Assembly: GCA_017470145.1 (NCBI GenBank)
Contig: JAFUFB010000004.1
Coordinates: forward strand, 19,489-83,488
Reading direction: 5' to 3'
From: Clostridia bacterium
GTDB taxonomy: Bacteria > Bacillota > Clostridia > Christensenellales > Aristaeellaceae
DNA length: 64,000 bases
The notes below the pieces were generated by a model, which saw only the letters and a program-made list of their open reading frames with translations, did not search any database and was not told the DNA's origin. Shown piece by piece: positions 1-7,828 of this stretch. The stretch's first letter is position 1. Each line of letters begins with the position of its first letter. The position numbers were made by a program, and so were the translations under genes.

Positions 1-255
1 TTCCGGCTGATGCAGCATGTAAAGATCATGCAGTTCGAAAAGAAGAGCAATCAGGAGATTACCGCCGCCCTGGGGATGAGCTCCTGGGTGGCGGGGCAAT
101 ACATGCGCCAGGCGGGGCTTTACACCGGGCGGCAGGTGAAGGAGGCGGTGAACCTCTGCCTGGAGACGGACCTGCAGATCAAGTCTGGACTGCTGCGGGA
201 GGAAGGCGCCCTGGAAGCCGTGATGTTAAAGCTTCTTTTGTTACGGAAAAGATAA
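1..255 (+). CDS. holA: DNA polymerase III delta subunit, C-terminal end (partial)
   Basis: The reading frame is open from the first base and ends at a stop at 253-255, so only the last ~84 residues are present. The visible part is a helical domain with the pattern of the collar domain of the clamp-loader delta subunit: helices around QAGLYTGRQVKEAVNLC, then the terminal 'E-D-LQIKSG...ALEAVMLKLL' helix pair that in HolA precedes the C-terminus. Delta opens the beta sliding clamp during replication. The product is inferred from this short C-terminal pattern. Another AAA-clamp-loader-like protein is possible but less likely. Nothing can be said about the missing catalytic-like domains. Confidence 0.68.
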   Translation, partial: FRLMQHVKIMQFEKKSNQEITAALGMSSWVAGQYMRQAGLYTGRQVKEAVNLCLETDLQIKSGLLREEGALEAVMLKLLLLRKR

Positions 256-263
256 GAACACCA

Positions 264-292
264 TTGCAAATGTTAATTTATTGTGATATTAT
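264..292 (+). promoter_or_regulatory. Sigma-A type promoter for the secreted protein gene
   Basis: TTGCAA at 264-269 and TATTAT at 287-292 are separated by 17 bases. They lie 32 bases before the start codon at 324, which is preceded by GGGAGGG. Spacing and position fit a housekeeping promoter; this is inferred from sequence only. Confidence 0.55.
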
Positions 293-323
293 GATTTCAG
301 TTTTGAAACAGGGAGGGTTTTGA

Positions 324-1385
324 ATGAAAAGGATTCTTGCCGTGCTGGCACTGGTGTGCCTGCTGGTTGCCTGCACGTCCGTCGCCTTTGCGGCCATCAC
401 CATTACGGAGCAGCCCGAGACGCAGACCGTGAAGGCTGGCGGCAGTGTGACTTTTACCGTGAAGGCCAAGAACGCCGGCGGCGAGCCGACTACCTGGTAT
501 TTTATCAACCCCGCCACTGGGGAAACCACCACCGGGCGTAAGCTGGCCGACGTGGTGAAGGGCGTCAAGGTTTCTGGCCCCAATACGCTGAAGATTAAGC
601 TTTCCAAGGTGCCGGAGAGCATGCATGGCTGGCAGGTTTATTGCCACATCGGCAATAAGAATGGCGGCGTAAACACGGACACGGTGATGCTGCTCATCGC
701 GGGCATGGATCCGCCGACCATGGCTCCCGCTCCTGCCACCGTGGCGCCCAAGTCCGCCGACGCGGCTGCCACTCCGGCGCCCCAGTCCGAGGAGGCGACC
801 ACCCTGGTGGTTAAGACCCAGACGCCGGAGCCCAAGCAGCCCATCGTCATCAAAGGCTCCAAGGTGGATCTGTACAAGATGGATTCCAAGGGCAATGTGA
901 CCAGCAGCACCCCCCAGAAGGAACTGTCCTTCGACGAGGATAAGGTGAACTTTCTGGTCCGCCTGCCGGAGGGCACAGAGGGGACGATTCAGTACCTGAC
1001 CATCGACGGCATTCGCTTTACCCCGGAAGGGGAAGTGACCGGCATGAGCATTCGCGGCTGGGATCGCAGCGCCAGCGTTCGGGTGAAGCTGAGCGGCGAC
1101 GAGGAGGAGATGCCGACGGCTAAACCCAAGGCGACGGAGGAGCCGGTGGACGAGGCGGATCTGGTCACTGTTTCCTGCACCAATTGCCGCTTCACCGGAT
1201 GGCACAATACCTTTGCGGAGAGCGGCAAGGTGCCGGTGGGGACCAAGATTACCGTGGTCGCCAGCGGCGGCTTGATCAAGAAGGGCTATTCCATCAACGG
1301 GGAAAAGGCTATCAACAAGAATATGGCCTCCTTCAGCTATGTGGTGGAAGGGGATACTACCATCACCATGGAGGAGCAGAAATAA
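324..1385 (+). CDS. Secreted protein with an Ig-like N-terminal domain, function unknown
   Basis: A 353-residue protein with a clear signal peptide (basic MKR, a hydrophobic stretch to ~20, cleavage after AFA at ~24). Residues ~25-115 look like an immunoglobulin-type beta sandwich ('EQPETQTVKAGGSVTFTVKA', then a 'WY/W-Q-VYC' strand pattern). Residues ~130-165 are an Ala/Pro/Thr/Glu-rich linker. A second beta-rich region spans ~170-255 and a third ~275-353, which contains CTNCRF. There is no LPXTG motif and no C-terminal membrane helix, so export without sortase anchoring is inferred. It stands alone between a promoter and a strong terminator. I do not recognise a named family; cell-surface adhesion or glycan binding is only a possibility. 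Confidence 0.8.
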   Translation: MKRILAVLALVCLLVACTSVAFAAITITEQPETQTVKAGGSVTFTVKAKNAGGEPTTWYFINPATGETTTGRKLADVVKGVKVSGPNTLKIKLSKVPESMHGWQVYCHIGNKNGGVNTDTVMLLIAGMDPPTMAPAPATVAPKSADAAATPAPQSEEATTLVVKTQTPEPKQPIVIKGSKVDLYKMDSKGNVTSSTPQKELSFDEDKVNFLVRLPEGTEGTIQYLTIDGIRFTPEGEVTGMSIRGWDRSASVRVKLSGDEEEMPTAKPKATEEPVDEADLVTVSCTNCRFTGWHNTFAESGKVPVGTKITVVASGGLIKKGYSINGEKAINKNMASFSYVVEGDTTITMEEQK

Positions 1386-1391
1386 TCTGAT

Positions 1392-1435
1392 CCAAGCAAA
1401 AACAGAGAGCGGAAAGCTCTCTGTTTTTTTGCTTG
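1392..1435. terminator. Bidirectional rho-independent terminator
   Basis: ACAGAGAGC (1402-1410) pairs with GCTCTCTGT (1416-1424) around a GGAAA loop. The stem extends outward through A-rich and T-rich flanks to CCAAGC/GCTTGG. The T-run follows on the plus strand and its complement on the minus strand. It can serve both the secreted protein gene and the convergent citrate synthase gene. Confidence 0.85.
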
Positions 1436-1550
1436 GGCGGTGACGAGTGTACGCTGTAATCAGTGGGAAAGCGTTTTGTTTTCTCCTCACCCATTGATAT
1501 GGGCTTTCTTGCTCCTCTGGCTTTGCGGGAGAGCCTTTGCCAGCGCTTCC

Positions 1551-2906
1551 TTACCGATCGCTCAGGGAGATGTATTGCTGCCGATCCTTTACAGCCTTAT
1601 AGGCCGGGCGGATGATGCGGCCGCCGTTGATCAGCTCCTCCATGCGATGGGCGGACCAGCCGGAGATGCGGGCGATGGCGAAGAGGGGCGTAAACAGCTC
1701 CTCCGGGATATCCAGCATCTGATAGGCGAAGCCGGAATAGAAGTCCACATTGGCGCAGACGCCCTTGTACATCTTCCGCTCCCCGGCGATGATCTGGGGG
1801 GCCAGGCGCTCCACTGTTTCGTACAGGTTGTACTCTTCCTCCCGGCCTTTTTCCGCCGCCAGATTCCGAACGAAGGATTTGAACACCTTGGCCCGGGGGT
1901 CGGATTTGGAATAGATGGCATGGCCGATGCCATAGATGAGGCCGGATTGGTCGAAGGCCTCCTTGTGGAGAATCTTTTCCAGATAGCGAGAGACCTCCTC
2001 CTCGTCCTTCCAGTCGTGAATCTCCCGCTTAATTTCCTCAAACATGTGGCAAACCTTGATGTTGGCCCCACCGTGCTTCGGGCCCTTCAGGGAGCCCAGG
2101 GCCGCGCCGATGGTGGCGTAGGTGTCCGTGCCGGAGGAGGAGACCACATGGGTGGTGAAGCTGGAGTTGTTGCCGCCGCCGTGCTCCGCGTGGACGATGA
2201 GGGCGGTATCCAGGGCCAGGGCCTCCGTCAGGGAATATTTTCCGTCCTGGCGCAGCATGTACAGGATGTTCTCCGCCGTGGACAGGGCGGGATCCGCGTC
2301 GTGGAAGAAGAAGCTGGTGCTGTCCGACAGGTAATAGGCGTAGGCCTGATAGCTGTACACCGCCAGTTGGGGGAACATGGCGATCAGCTGGATGCATTGA
2401 CGCAGCACGTTTTCCAGGCTGGTGTCCTCCGCCTTGGGGTCGTAGCTGTAATAGGTCAGCACGGACCGGGCCATGGAGTTCATCATGTTGCTGCTGGGAG
2501 CTTTCATGATGATATCCCGCACGAAGCTGTTGGGCAGGGAGCGATAGCTGCCCAGCACGGTGTTGAATTCCTGCAGCTGGGCGTCGGAGGGCAGATGGCC
2601 CATTAGCAGCAGATATACGATTTCCTCAAAGCCGAATCTACGATCCTGCAGCGCGCCGTTGATCAGGTCATTGATGGGATAGCCCCGATAATACAGCTCG
2701 CCCTCCATGGGCTCCCCGGCGGGGCCAGTGCCGTTGACCTCGCTGATCTCCGTCAGCCCCGTCAGCACGCCCTTGCCCTGCATGTCCCGCAGGCCACGAT
2801 TGACCTTGAACTGCTCGTAAAGCTCCCGGTCGATGACGTTTTCACCGCAGAGCTGGGCATAGTGCTGAATTTCGGGGGTGATTTCCGCGTAATTTCTTTT
2901 CGCCAA
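1551..2906 (-). CDS. gltA: Citrate synthase
   Basis: A 451-residue type II-like citrate synthase, which condenses oxaloacetate and acetyl-CoA at entry to the TCA cycle or to glutamate synthesis. Conserved active-site residues are visible: H242 in EHGGGNNSS, H278 in GPKHGGAN, H329 in YGIGHAIY and D388 in VDFYSGF. The start is TTG at 2906, chosen because AAAGGAGGAAG lies about ten bases upstream and MAKRNY begins a normal N-terminus. The N-terminal ~40 residues form an extension common in clostridial enzymes. A 2-methylcitrate synthase cannot be excluded from motifs alone, but no prp genes are nearby. It is transcribed after pfkA but separated from it by a hairpin. Confidence 0.95.
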   Translation of the reverse strand: MAKRNYAEITPEIQHYAQLCGENVIDRELYEQFKVNRGLRDMQGKGVLTGLTEISEVNGTGPAGEPMEGELYYRGYPINDLINGALQDRRFGFEEIVYLLLMGHLPSDAQLQEFNTVLGSYRSLPNSFVRDIIMKAPSSNMMNSMARSVLTYYSYDPKAEDTSLENVLRQCIQLIAMFPQLAVYSYQAYAYYLSDSTSFFFHDADPALSTAENILYMLRQDGKYSLTEALALDTALIVHAEHGGGNNSSFTTHVVSSSGTDTYATIGAALGSLKGPKHGGANIKVCHMFEEIKREIHDWKDEEEVSRYLEKILHKEAFDQSGLIYGIGHAIYSKSDPRAKVFKSFVRNLAAEKGREEEYNLYETVERLAPQIIAGERKMYKGVCANVDFYSGFAYQMLDIPEELFTPLFAIARISGWSAHRMEELINGGRIIRPAYKAVKDRQQYISLSDR

Positions 2907-2966
2907 TGTATGTCTTCCTCCTTTCGGTATCAGGTGGTTATCTCCCGCCGGGATAAACTACGAAAA

Positions 2967-3005
2967 GGAACCGCGGCTCCCCAGGGAAAGGGATGCCACG
3001 GTTCC
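2967..3005 (-). terminator. Rho-independent terminator after pfkA
   Basis: Read on the minus strand, GGAACCGTGGC pairs with GCCGCGGTTCC across a 17-base loop with one G-T wobble, followed by TTTT. It lies between the pfkA stop and the citrate synthase ribosome binding site, so the two minus-strand genes are probably separate transcription units or coupled by read-through. Confidence 0.7.
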
Positions 3006-3049
3006 TCATCGAGGACAAACCATCAATTGGAGCTCAACCAAAGAGATGA

Positions 3050-4099
3050 TTACAGAGAGTTGACCAGATCGAACAGGGGCCGATTGAAATGCCGTTCGGC
3101 GGAGAGGGCTTCGTCGATGGGCATATAGGTCACGCGGCCATTCTTCATGCCGACGACCTGGTTGGCCACGCCATCGCGCAGCAGCTTGACGGCCAGGTTG
3201 CCCGCCTCGAAGGCGAAGGCGCTGTCTCGCGCCGTGGGTTCGGCACCGCGCTGGGTGTATCCGATGGTGGTGGCCCGGGCTTCCACCATGCCGCACATGC
3301 GCTTCATGACGGAGGCAAAGCGAACCGCGCTCATGGGCTCGCCCTCGTAGCAGGGCTTGCCATGGGTGGTCAGATATCCGTAGAGATCGAAGGGCGCCAT
3401 GGAATCATAGCAGCCTTCCGCCAGGACGATGGTGGCGCGATAATTGCCCTTAGCCAGCTGTTTCCGCAGCTGCTCGGCCACGCCTTCCACCGTCCACGGC
3501 ACCTCGGGCACGACCACGATTTCGCTGCCGGTAGAAACGGCGGTGGTTAGCGCGATATCACCGCAGTGGCGGCCCATGACCTCCACCACGGCGGGGCGGT
3601 CGTGGCTGCGGCTGGTGGCCCGGATGGAGCGCACCGCCTCGACACAGACATTGACCGCGGTATCGAAGCCCAGGGTCATCTCGGTATATCCCAGGTCGTT
3701 ATCAATGGTGGCGGGGATGCCAATGCAGGGAACGCCTAGCTCGCACAGCCTTTGGGCACCCTGGAAACTGCCGTCGCCGCCCAACACCACCAGGCCGTCG
3801 ATCTCCATGGCTTCCAGCGTCTTCACCGCCAGCTCCCGATACTGGGGATCCATGAACTCCAGGCACCGGGCCGTGCGCAGATAGGTGCCGGGCTCGTCGG
3901 CGATGTCTAGCACCGTGTCCAGATAGAGCTCCTGCATATCGTCGCGAATGTTCGTGCTCTTGCGCAGGAGGCCGTTGTATCCGTGTTTAATTCCAATCAA
4001 AGGCATGCCATACAGCGCCGCGCTGCGGGCGATGGCCATAACCGCCGCATTCATTCCCGGGCTGTCGCCGCCGCTGGTTAAAACGCCAATCTTTCTCAT
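3050..4099 (-). CDS. pfkA: ATP-dependent 6-phosphofructokinase
   Basis: A 349-residue phosphofructokinase of glycolysis that phosphorylates fructose 6-phosphate. The nucleotide site GVLTSGGDSPGMNA is at residues 5-18. GGDGS (107-111) has the glycine typical of ATP-dependent rather than pyrophosphate-dependent enzymes. TIDND (131-135) holds the catalytic aspartate and MGRHCGDIA (175-183) is the substrate loop. Length is slightly above the 320-residue bacterial norm. The ATG at 4099 follows GGAAGGAGCG. A terminator-like hairpin sits downstream before citrate synthase. Confidence 0.95.
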   Translation of the reverse strand: MRKIGVLTSGGDSPGMNAAVMAIARSAALYGMPLIGIKHGYNGLLRKSTNIRDDMQELYLDTVLDIADEPGTYLRTARCLEFMDPQYRELAVKTLEAMEIDGLVVLGGDGSFQGAQRLCELGVPCIGIPATIDNDLGYTEMTLGFDTAVNVCVEAVRSIRATSRSHDRPAVVEVMGRHCGDIALTTAVSTGSEIVVVPEVPWTVEGVAEQLRKQLAKGNYRATIVLAEGCYDSMAPFDLYGYLTTHGKPCYEGEPMSAVRFASVMKRMCGMVEARATTIGYTQRGAEPTARDSAFAFEAGNLAVKLLRDGVANQVVGMKNGRVTYMPIDEALSAERHFNRPLFDLVNSL

Positions 4100-4248
4100 A
4101 ACTCTCTTTCGCTCCTTCCGGAATCATCGCGCCGGACGCGCCGCCGCAAAATCAGGAACATCTTACCACAAATCGGAGAGGGATAAAAGAGGGGAAAATA
4201 ATTTTGAACAATAAAACACAAAAATTGTAACAATTGAGAAATAATTTA

Positions 4249-4277
4249 TTTACAGTTCTGTCCAAATATGGTATAAT
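4249..4277 (+). promoter_or_regulatory. Strong promoter with extended -10
   Basis: TTTACA at 4249-4254, a 17-base spacer ending in TATGG, and TATAAT at 4272-4277. The TG two bases before the -10 makes it an extended -10. Transcription would start near 4284, leaving an unusually long ~147-base leader before the GTG at 4431. Confidence 0.75.
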
Positions 4278-4283
4278 GCAAAG

Positions 4284-4430
4284 GAATTAACTCCCTCGAG
4301 AGGGGAGGCGCCTGGGAAAAGGGTGCGAAGCGTTGGATTTCGATTGATGAAAGATTACTCCCATGGAGTGAAAATACGAAATCAACGTTTTCCTTTATTT
4401 TCAATCAATCGCAGGGAAGGAGGAGCAGGC
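4284..4430 (+). other. Long 5' leader of the peptidoglycan-binding protein mRNA
   Basis: The region holds a short hairpin (CTCCC...GGGGAG near 4291-4308) and an A/T-rich stretch before the GAAGGAGGAG ribosome binding site at 4416-4425. I looked for a c-di-AMP (ydaO) riboswitch, which often precedes cell-wall genes, but did not see its conserved core. An upstream in-frame ATG at 4323 lacks a ribosome binding site. Confidence 0.35.
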
Positions 4431-5582
4431 GTGAACAAAAGAACGCGATGGGCCGGGTGGATGTTGGCGATGATGCTGGCGGTGGCTTCTCCGGCAGCGG
4501 CGTATCAGCCGGGGACCTTGCATTCCGGGATGAAGGGCGAAGAGGTGAAAACCATGCAAATTGCCCTCATCGCTCAGGGATACCTGGGAGGCACGCCGGA
4601 TGGCATCTTTGGCACCAACACAGAGAAGGCTGTGAAGAAATTTCAGCGGGCCAATCAGCTGAAGGCGGATGGACTGGCTGGAGCCAAGACCCTGGAAATG
4701 CTGTATCAGAAGGCTGGCGGCGCCGGACAGACCAGCGCGACCCCGGCCAATGATTCCGGCAGCGCGGCGGCTGCTCCTGCTGCCTCTACCACCACGACTG
4801 CTACTACGGCCACTGCGGGCAATGCTGCTGGCGGGCTCTTTGGCGGAGATTATACCACCCTGCGCCAGGGGGCTACGGGGAGCCGGGTAGTGGCGCTGCA
4901 AAAGCAGCTCATCGCCCTGGGATATCTGAAGGGCAATGCGGATGGAAAGTACGGCAAGCAGACGGCCCAGGCGGTGAAGGCCTTCCAGAAGGCCAACAAG
5001 CTGACGGCGGACGGCCTGGCGGGGAACAAAACCCTTCGGGCCTTGGAGATGGGGGACAATACGCCCGCCCAGAGTGAAGACGAGGGGCAGACAGCCTCCT
5101 CCAACGATCCTTCCTCTACCAAGCGGGCGCAGGGCCCCTCCGGCAGCAAGGTGAAGCTGCTCCACTGGTTCAACGATATTAAGCCAACGCTGAAAAGCGG
5201 GCAAACCCTGTATATTTACGAGCCTTCCTCCGGCCAGGGATGGAATCTACGGATCTATTCCTGTGGCCGCCATTGCGATGCGGAGCCGGTGACCTCCCAG
5301 GATACGGCCAATATGCTGCAGGCCTTCGGCGGGAAGAACACCTGGAGCCAGAAGGCGGTATATGTGAAGCTGCCCAATGGCACCTGGACCATTGGCTCCA
5401 CTCATGATATGCCCCATCTGTCCGGGGCGGTGAAGGATAACAACTTCGACGGACATCTGTGCGTTCATTTCCTGCGGACCATGAGCGAGGCCCAGAAGAA
5501 CGATCCCAGCTATGGCGTGTCCAATCAGAAAACCATTCGCGCCTTCTGGAAATCCCTGACGGGGGAGACCATCTCGCAGTAA
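4431..5582 (+). CDS. Secreted protein with two PG_binding_1 domains and a GHLCVHF C-terminal domain
   Basis: A 383-residue exported protein. The GTG at 4431 is preferred over the upstream ATG at 4323 because GAAGGAGGAG precedes it and a normal signal peptide (NKRTRWAGW then a hydrophobic core, cut near AAA-Y) follows at once. Two peptidoglycan-binding repeats are visible at ~30-92 and ~137-207, each with 'LQ..L...GYL.G..DG.YG..T..AVK.FQ...L..DG.AG..T'. An Ala/Thr-rich linker separates them. Residues ~235-383 form a separate domain with Cys/His positions in 'GHLCVHF' and a C-terminal 'KTIRAFWKSL' helix. This domain recurs after PG-binding repeats in Clostridia, but I do not know its activity. 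A YkuD-like transpeptidase fold is possible, not shown. It is followed closely by apt with its own promoter. Confidence 0.85.
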   Translation: MNKRTRWAGWMLAMMLAVASPAAAYQPGTLHSGMKGEEVKTMQIALIAQGYLGGTPDGIFGTNTEKAVKKFQRANQLKADGLAGAKTLEMLYQKAGGAGQTSATPANDSGSAAAAPAASTTTTATTATAGNAAGGLFGGDYTTLRQGATGSRVVALQKQLIALGYLKGNADGKYGKQTAQAVKAFQKANKLTADGLAGNKTLRALEMGDNTPAQSEDEGQTASSNDPSSTKRAQGPSGSKVKLLHWFNDIKPTLKSGQTLYIYEPSSGQGWNLRIYSCGRHCDAEPVTSQDTANMLQAFGGKNTWSQKAVYVKLPNGTWTIGSTHDMPHLSGAVKDNNFDGHLCVHFLRTMSEAQKNDPSYGVSNQKTIRAFWKSLTGETISQ

Positions 5583-5601
5583 AATCTGCCGGGAGAGGGA
5601 T

Positions 5602-5631
5602 TGCGAAGAGGATAAAAAATGTGGTAAAATC
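5602..5631 (+). promoter_or_regulatory. Promoter for apt
   Basis: TTGCGA at 5602-5607 and TAAAAT at 5626-5631 with an 18-base spacer ending in TGTGG, about 65 bases before the apt start. Weaker than consensus at -35. Confidence 0.5.
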
Positions 5632-5696
5632 CCCTTTGTGCCACGGGGATGATCCTCGTGTTTGCTGGAAAGAATATCAATTTGGGGGTCTTCAAA

Positions 5697-6221
5697 ATGA
5701 AGCAGCTGGAAGAATATGTGGTCACCATTCCTGATTTCCCGGAGCCTGGCATCATGTTTCGGGATATTACCTCCGTCATTCAGGATCCGGAGGGGTTGAA
5801 GCTGTCCATCGATGGCCTGGTGGAAAAGGCCAAGGAAGTGGATTTTGATCTGGTCATCGGGCCGGAAAGCCGGGGGTTCATCTTCGGCGTGCCCGTGGCT
5901 TATCTCACGGGCAAGGGCTTTATCCCGGTCCGGAAGAAGGGGAAGCTCCCCCGGGAAACCGTCAGCCGCAAGTATGACCTGGAGTATGGCCAGGCGGAGG
6001 TGGAGATCCATAAGGACGCCATCCAGCCTGGACAGAAGGTCATCATCGTGGATGATCTCATCGCCACCGGCGGCTCCGCGGAAGCAGCGGCCAAGCTGGT
6101 GGAGGATCTGGGAGGAAAGGTAGTGAAGATGCTCTTCGTCATGGAGCTGGCGGGGCTGAAAGGCCGCGAGAAGCTGAAGGATTATGAGGTGGAGAGCCTG
6201 ATCGTTTATCCTGGGAATTAA
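5697..6221 (+). CDS. apt: Adenine phosphoribosyltransferase
   Basis: A 174-residue purine-salvage enzyme that makes AMP from adenine and PRPP. The family N-terminus 'LEEYV.TIPDFPEPGI.FRDIT' starts right at the ATG at 5697, so the upstream in-frame ATG at 5649 is rejected as start. The PRPP-binding signature VIIVDDLIATGGS is at residues 115-127. Length matches the family norm of about 172. It is a single gene with its own promoter. Tandem palindromes and a strong hairpin follow, which may end its mRNA. Confidence 0.96.
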   Translation: MKQLEEYVVTIPDFPEPGIMFRDITSVIQDPEGLKLSIDGLVEKAKEVDFDLVIGPESRGFIFGVPVAYLTGKGFIPVRKKGKLPRETVSRKYDLEYGQAEVEIHKDAIQPGQKVIIVDDLIATGGSAEAAAKLVEDLGGKVVKMLFVMELAGLKGREKLKDYEVESLIVYPGN

Positions 6222-6230
6222 AGCTGAGAG

Positions 6231-6345
6231 AAGTTCCCCCGCGAAGCGGGGAAGTGCAAAAATTGATCGAAGTTTCCTCGCGAAGCGGGGAAACGAGAAA
6301 ATAGGAAACATAATCGAAGTTCCTCCCGCGGGGCGGGGGGAACGA
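6231..6345. repeat. Three tandem imperfect palindromes
   Basis: Three related palindromic units lie at about 6231-6253, 6268-6295 and 6314-6345. Each reads roughly (TCG)AAGTTCC-C-CGCGAAGCGGGGAA, and each can fold into a GC-rich hairpin with a GCGAAGC-type tight loop in the first two. They sit between apt and the next gene and are not explained by any coding sequence. They resemble small REP-like elements. Confidence 0.6.
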
Positions 6346-6351
6346 AAAGAA

Positions 6352-6385
6352 TATAGCCCGTTGCGCGCTCTGCCAACGGGTTATA
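6352..6385 (+). promoter_or_regulatory. 12-bp hairpin directly before a ribosome binding site
   Basis: TATAGCCCGTTG (6352-6363) pairs with CAACGGGTTATA (6374-6385), with one G-U pair and a 10-base loop. Only TTTCG follows, then GAAGGAGATA and the ATG at 6405. It could be a weak terminator for apt or a 5' stabilising element for the downstream pair; the sequence does not decide. Confidence 0.5.
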
Positions 6386-6404
6386 TTTCGAAGGAGATAT
6401 TTAC

Positions 6405-6647
6405 ATGGCGGATTTAGAGGAAGCGCTGCAGAACCCCTTCAGCAAGGAGAAAGCTCTTCATACCTTTCGGGAGAATATGTCCCGGGCCACAGAACTGCGC
6501 GCTGAGATCGATGCCGCCTTGGCGGCAGGCACGGGGGAGGATCGGGATTTGGTGCTGAAGGCGGCGGAGGCCCTGGGCCGGCTGACGGATAACACCATTC
6601 TGGAGCGCCTCGTGCGCCAAGCGCTGGAAGCGAGGGATCAGGCATGA
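6405..6647 (+). CDS. Small helical protein of unknown function
   Basis: An 80-residue, acidic, cytoplasmic protein without signal or membrane segment. The sequence is almost wholly predicted helix ('ALHTFRENMSRATELRAEIDAALAAG', 'LVLKAAEALGRLTD'). It has an excellent ribosome binding site (GAAGGAGATATTTAC before ATG). Its TGA overlaps the ATG of the VanY-type gene by four bases (ATGA), so translation is probably coupled. I considered the exonuclease VII small subunit because of size and helicity, but its characteristic N-terminus is absent. Function not recognised. Confidence 0.7.
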   Translation: MADLEEALQNPFSKEKALHTFRENMSRATELRAEIDAALAAGTGEDRDLVLKAAEALGRLTDNTILERLVRQALEARDQA

Positions 6648-7732
6648 TCAGAAAATGGCAGGGTTTGGGTTGCCTCTTTTTAGCTGGAACGCTGGCGATT
6701 CCCTTCGCGCTGGCGGAGCCAGTGTGGACTGATGGCCAGGAGGAGGATGACTTCTCCTGGGATGATGTCGTCGAAGAGAAGATCCTGGAGGAGGACGAGA
6801 TTCCGGAGGAAGTGATCCTGGCGGAGGAGGTGGACGCTGCGCCTACTGTGGTCCCGCCGGAAAATATTATTCTGCTGAAGAGCGGCTCCGAAGGGGAAGA
6901 GGTACGCCTGCTGCAGCTGAAATTGATCGAGCTGGGATACCTGGAGGGAGCGGCGGATAGCAAATACGGCCCCGCCACCAAGGAAGCGGTGCAGGCCTTC
7001 CAGAAGCGGAACAGCCTCAGCGTGGATGGCATTGCCGGCAAACAGACCCAGACCCGGCTCTATTCCGAGGAGGCCATTCCCGTGCCCCCGCCGCCGGAAC
7101 CGGTGGATACCCTGGCGGGGGAGTGGCCCATGCTGACCAATCTGGATAATCCCGTAGGGGATAACTTCCTGCCGGCGGATCTGGTGCTGATGACGGACTA
7201 TTGCGACCCGGACCTGGTAAAGATCAAGTATCCCGAGACCCAAGGGGTTCACACTGCGGTGGAGGCTCTGGTGGACCTGCTGGAGGCCGCCCGGGCGGAG
7301 GGCGTCACCAAATGGCAGGTCAGCGCCGGATATCGCAGCTACGCGGAGCAGGAGAAGCTGCTGAACAATCGCATCAATACTTATTTGAAAAAAAACGAGG
7401 GCTGGAGCCGCAGCCGGGCCCGGAGGGCCGCTCTGCAAACGGTGGCGGAGCCCGGCGCCAGCGAGCATCATCTGGGCCTCAGCTTCGATGTCAACGTGCC
7501 TGGCGCCAGCAATTTCGCCAGCACGAAGCAGTGCAAATGGCTCCATGCCCATTGCTGGGAATATGGCTTCATCGTCCGCTATCAGGAGGGCAAGCAAAAG
7601 ATTACCGGCTTTTCCCCCGAAGCCTGGCATATTCGCTATGTGGGCACGGAGCACAGCCTGATCATGCGGGATGAAAACCTTTGCTTGGAGGAGTATCTGG
7701 AAAAATATCATCCGGAGCAGTTTGGAGGGTAA
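6644..7732 (+). CDS. Secreted D-Ala-D-Ala carboxypeptidase, VanY type, with PG_binding_1 domain
   Basis: A 362-residue exported zinc peptidase that trims the terminal D-Ala of peptidoglycan stem peptides. The signal peptide ends near LALA-E (residue ~24). An acidic Asp/Glu linker covers ~26-70 and a PG_binding_1 repeat ~80-142 anchors it to the wall. The catalytic domain shows SAGYRSYAEQ (~227-236), SEHHLGLSFDV (273-283, zinc ligands H275 and D282) and AWHIRYVG (327-334, third ligand H329). The start overlaps the preceding small gene. No vanA/H/X genes are nearby, so a housekeeping wall-remodelling role is more likely than vancomycin resistance. Confidence 0.92.
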   Translation: MIRKWQGLGCLFLAGTLAIPFALAEPVWTDGQEEDDFSWDDVVEEKILEEDEIPEEVILAEEVDAAPTVVPPENIILLKSGSEGEEVRLLQLKLIELGYLEGAADSKYGPATKEAVQAFQKRNSLSVDGIAGKQTQTRLYSEEAIPVPPPPEPVDTLAGEWPMLTNLDNPVGDNFLPADLVLMTDYCDPDLVKIKYPETQGVHTAVEALVDLLEAARAEGVTKWQVSAGYRSYAEQEKLLNNRINTYLKKNEGWSRSRARRAALQTVAEPGASEHHLGLSFDVNVPGASNFASTKQCKWLHAHCWEYGFIVRYQEGKQKITGFSPEAWHIRYVGTEHSLIMRDENLCLEEYLEKYHPEQFGG

Positions 7733-7740
7733 ACAAAACT

Positions 7741-7764
7741 ACACTTTTCTTTTAAGAAAAGTGT
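7741..7764. terminator. Hairpin between convergent vanY-type and recQ genes
   Basis: ACACTTTTCTT pairs perfectly with AAGAAAAGTGT around a two-base loop. There is an A-rich side on the plus strand, and AGTTTTG follows on the minus strand. It lies between two convergent genes and fits a weak bidirectional terminator. Confidence 0.5.
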
Positions 7765-7828
7765 AAAAATCAGCTATAATTCCTTCAAAAGAGGGGAGGA
7801 GGTTAGAGCGTCCACTTGCATTCGGTCC

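Noticed and set aside
297-1490. Long minus-strand open frame opposite the secreted protein gene
   Set aside because: It is GC-rich antisense of a well-supported gene, His/Gly/Leu-rich, without ribosome binding site or family pattern.
1440-2606. 388-codon plus-strand frame opposite citrate synthase
   Set aside because: Composition is typical of antisense reading of GC-rich codons; the minus strand carries all citrate synthase motifs.
4284-4430. c-di-AMP (ydaO) riboswitch before the peptidoglycan-binding protein
   Set aside because: Gene context fits but the conserved core sequences of that class are not visible.
6644-7732. Vancomycin-resistance role for the VanY-type gene
   Set aside because: No vanRS, vanH, vanA/B or vanX neighbours; the wall-binding repeat and coupling to a small gene fit general wall remodelling.
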